Positions 43,712 to 45,339 of a stretch of 45,339 nucleotides of DNA are shown piece after piece. Each line of letters opens with the position of its first letter. Position 1 is the first letter of the stretch. A model generated the notes under the pieces. That model searched no databases. It saw only the letters and a list, made by a program, of their open reading frames with translations, and had not been told where the DNA came from. Both the position numbers and the translations under genes were made by a program. The DNA comes from Verrucomicrobiota bacterium. GTDB lineage: Bacteria > Verrucomicrobiota > Verrucomicrobiia > Limisphaerales > J093. Where the stretch lies: the NCBI GenBank assembly GCA_012517065.1, contig JAAYVR010000004.1, positions 1 through 45,339 of the forward strand, written 5' to 3'.

Positions 43712-44761
43712 ATGCGATTCTCACCCATCGTTTTTCATTCTTGGTTCTCGGTGAGCATCACGCTCGCCCTGCTGGCTGCTGAGCCCGCGCCCGATGGCCC
43801 GAGCCCGGCCGACCATCTTCCGCCACACATCCGCCAGGTGACATGGTTCGGCGAACGCGCTGACTGGTCGCACGACGGAAAGCGGGTTCTGTTTCTGTCG
43901 AAAACATTTGGCGACGCCATGGAGCTTGACCGCACCACGATGCGCATTCGCAACCTCACTGCGCATTACCCGCACCACGGGTACACGCGGGCGCTCTACC
44001 TCGCCAACGGCGACCTACTGCTTTCGGGGCCTGAGCAGTTTGATCCCAAGAAACCAGGCGATGCACGGGTCCAGTGTTGGCTCTATGTTCTCGACCGAAG
44101 CGGAAAGAATCCCCCGGTGCCGTTGGGCACCAAGTGCTCCGAAGGCCCGGCCGTCTCCCGCAAGCGACTGCACCTCGCATGGACACACGTCGCCGCCCAA
44201 TACCCGGATGAGATGCCCCCTGGCGGTTCACGCATGCAGGAAGCTGACATTGTGTACAAGGACGGGAAACCTTGTCTGGCCAACCAACGACTCATAATCG
44301 ACAGTCGCGATTTGCCTTTCAAGTGCACCCTTGAAACGCAGAACTACCGTCCGCCGGATGAACGCGAACTGATCTTCAGCGCCTATGGGTATCAGGGCAC
44401 GGAAGTCGTCGGGATCGATTTGCTGACCAAGACCATCGTCAACTACTCGAATGCGCCCGGCCAATACGACGAACCAGAGGGCATTTTCCCTGACGGTCGC
44501 TACACGCTCGTCGAATGCGACAAGCAGAATCTCAGGGGTGCAGGTCACGTTGATTTGTGGAAGTTGAAGCTCGACGGCAGTGGCGAGTACGAACGCCTCA
44601 CCCACTTCACCGACTATCCCGGCTACAAAGCGTCGAATCCGGTCGTCAGCGACGATGGCCGCTTCATCGCTTTCCAGATGGCGAAGTCAAGCGAAGCAGC
44701 AGGGGTTGGCCATGGCATCTTCGTGCTCGATCTGAGCCGACTGCCAACTGCCCCGCGATGA
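43712..44761 (+). CDS. Secreted TolB/PD40-like beta-propeller protein
   Basis: I start it at ATG 43712 (a GTG at 43703 is in frame). About 349 residues: signal peptide (FSVSITLALLAAEPAP), then propeller-like repeats with PD40/WD40-type strands: GERADWSHDGKRVLFLSKTF, CSEGPAVSRKRLHLAWTHVA, IFSAYGYQGTEVVGIDLLTK, GIFPDGRYTLVECDKQNL and NPVVSDDGRFIAFQMAKSSE. TolB-like propellers bind peptides or sugars in the periplasm. It lies 78 bp after the broken glycosidase gene and may once have formed an operon with it. Confidence 0.75.
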   Translation: MRFSPIVFHSWFSVSITLALLAAEPAPDGPSPADHLPPHIRQVTWFGERADWSHDGKRVLFLSKTFGDAMELDRTTMRIRNLTAHYPHHGYTRALYLANGDLLLSGPEQFDPKKPGDARVQCWLYVLDRSGKNPPVPLGTKCSEGPAVSRKRLHLAWTHVAAQYPDEMPPGGSRMQEADIVYKDGKPCLANQRLIIDSRDLPFKCTLETQNYRPPDERELIFSAYGYQGTEVVGIDLLTKTIVNYSNAPGQYDEPEGIFPDGRYTLVECDKQNLRGAGHVDLWKLKLDGSGEYERLTHFTDYPGYKASNPVVSDDGRFIAFQMAKSSEAAGVGHGIFVLDLSRLPTAPR

Positions 44762-44844
44762 CATTGCTTTGGTCGCGCGCGAAAATCTCAGCGGAGTGAA
44801 GGCACGGGCGAATCCGAGGGGGTTAGCGGTGAGATTTCCGGGTT

Positions 44845-44938
44845 AGAGTCCCGCCTTTCAGCGGAACACAACCAGATCACCGAAAAGTGCTCATGTTTGG
44901 TTTAATGGAATCGTTCCGCCTAAAGGCGGAACTCTGAT
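44845..44938. repeat. Composite palindromic element E1
   Basis: GAGTCCCGCCTTTCAGCGGAA, then about 50 bp (ACACAACCAGATCACCGAAA, AGTGCTCATG), then GTTCCGCCTAAAGGCGGAAC. The same order occurs at 45197-45290 (E2), 352 bp later. Confidence 0.75.
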
Positions 44939-44970
44939 GATCGCGGGGGACAATGCCACTCGCTTGGCAA

Positions 44971-45147
44971 ACCCGCGGCCCAGTTGAACGTTGTAAGTTG
45001 AACGTTGTAAGTTGAACGTTTTCATAGGTTTATCAGCTTGGTCGTCTTCTTGAGAACGTTCAACGTACAACGCTCAACGTACAACGTTCAGAGGTATGAC
45101 AGCTCGATGAATGCTCGTTGCAAAGCCGTGTAAAGGCGGGACTCCAG
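44971..45147. repeat. Heptamer hairpin element, copy A2, with conserved right flank
   Basis: Near-identical to A1 at 15807-15931: AACCCGCGGCCCAG, three CGTTG heptamers, a centre with GGTCGTCTTCTTGAGAACG, then CAACGTACAACGCTCAACGT and ACAACGTTCAGAGG. To the right it continues into CAGCTCGATGAATGCTCGTT and AAAGGCGGGACTCC, the reverse complement of 34281-34345. Confidence 0.85.
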
Positions 45148-45196
45148 CTGCCGTGGGCCTGGCTTCGCCCGAGGTGCAGGACAACCCGTTGCCGCC

Positions 45197-45290
45197 AGAG
45201 TTCCGCGTTTACGCGGAACACAGGCAGTTCACTGAACAGTGCTTCATCATCAGGCTCATGAAGCTGTTCCGCCTAAAGGCGGTACTCTAA
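45197..45290. repeat. Composite palindromic element E2
   Basis: GAGTTCCGCGTTTACGCGGAA, spacer (ACACAGGCAGTTCACTGAAC, AGTGCTTCAT), then GTTCCGCCTAAAGGCGGTAC. It parallels E1 352 bp earlier. The palindrome variants (CGTTTACG versus CTTTCAG) keep pairing in both arms or nearly so. Confidence 0.75.
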
Positions 45291-45322
45291 CGGCCGCGCG
45301 GGTCAACGCCACTCGGTTGGCA

Positions 45323-45339
45323 AACCCGTGGCCCAGTTG
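45323..45339. repeat. Start of another heptamer hairpin copy at the window edge
   Basis: AACCCGTGGCCCAGTTG equals the left flank of A2 (44971) with one change, and is preceded by the same GCCACTCGGTTGGCA context. The copy is cut by the end of the window. Confidence 0.65.

Overview
The window looks like a chromosomal segment of a Verrucomicrobiota bacterium (Pedosphaera/Limisphaerales type). This is inferred from gene style, not from a marker gene. The clues are a hybrid type II secretion/type IV pilus operon with PilM/N/O-like parts and Gsp pseudopilins, FG-GAP proteins with an ASPIC/UnbV tail, WD40 proteins with a PVC-type jelly-roll tail, a Tat-exported Gfo/Idh/MocA oxidoreductase, starts that mostly lack a clear Shine-Dalgarno sequence, and GC-rich intergenic DNA full of small palindromic repeats.

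Layout. 1-430: three tandem 147-bp repeat units. 438-7432 (minus): a compact six-gene operon made of a CHASE2 class III cyclase, a glycosyltransferase-like protein, two tiny FecR-like paralogues, a GT2 glycosyltransferase and a secreted glycosidase-like protein. 7599-9047: transposase debris (IS110 C-terminus, zinc-ribbon fragment) and a HEAT-like fragment. 9238-11169 (minus): secreted FG-GAP/ASPIC protein. 11722-12626 (minus): a WD40 gene truncated at its 5' end. 12903-15852 (plus): a decayed defence island with an HsdS tail and an HsdR head, both frameshifted, an unidentified broken gene, an intact DUF262 (GmrSD-like) gene with an HNH-like C-terminus, and a truncated helicase-like N-terminus that stops in a repeat element.

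16312-33676 (minus): the centrepiece, a 16-gene secretion operon. In transcription order it holds a small secreted protein, gspE, gspF, gspG, gspH, gspI, gspJ, gspK, a PilM-PilN fusion, PilO, PilP/GspC, a secretin N-domain protein, a secretin core protein, a histidine kinase, an NtrC-type sigma-54 activator and a HEAT protein. A consensus-perfect sigma-54 promoter (33755-33771) lies about 80 bp before the first gene, so the activator in the operon may control its own operon.

33780-35379: about 1.6 kb of gene-free DNA packed with four repeat families that also occur near 12.7, 15.9, 16.1 and 45 kb. 35380-36786 (minus): Gfo/Idh/MocA oxidoreductase. 36901-38109 (plus): deoxyhypusine-synthase-like enzyme, followed by tRNA-Cys(GCA). 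38779-39468 (minus): AbrB/PIN toxin-antitoxin pair with a frameshifted toxin. 39550-39948: IS1380 and AbrB-like debris. 40067-42412 (minus): large pectate-lyase-like beta-helix protein. 42759-43633 (plus): broken Tat-exported glycosidase-like gene. 43712-44761 (plus): beta-propeller protein. 44845-45339: composite repeats with a period of about 352 bp.

The strongest novel points are the sigma-54 promoter plus embedded activator on the secretion operon, the secretin split over two genes, the cyclase/mini-FecR/glycosyltransferase operon, the long hairpin element built from heptamers, and the layered decay of the defence island.
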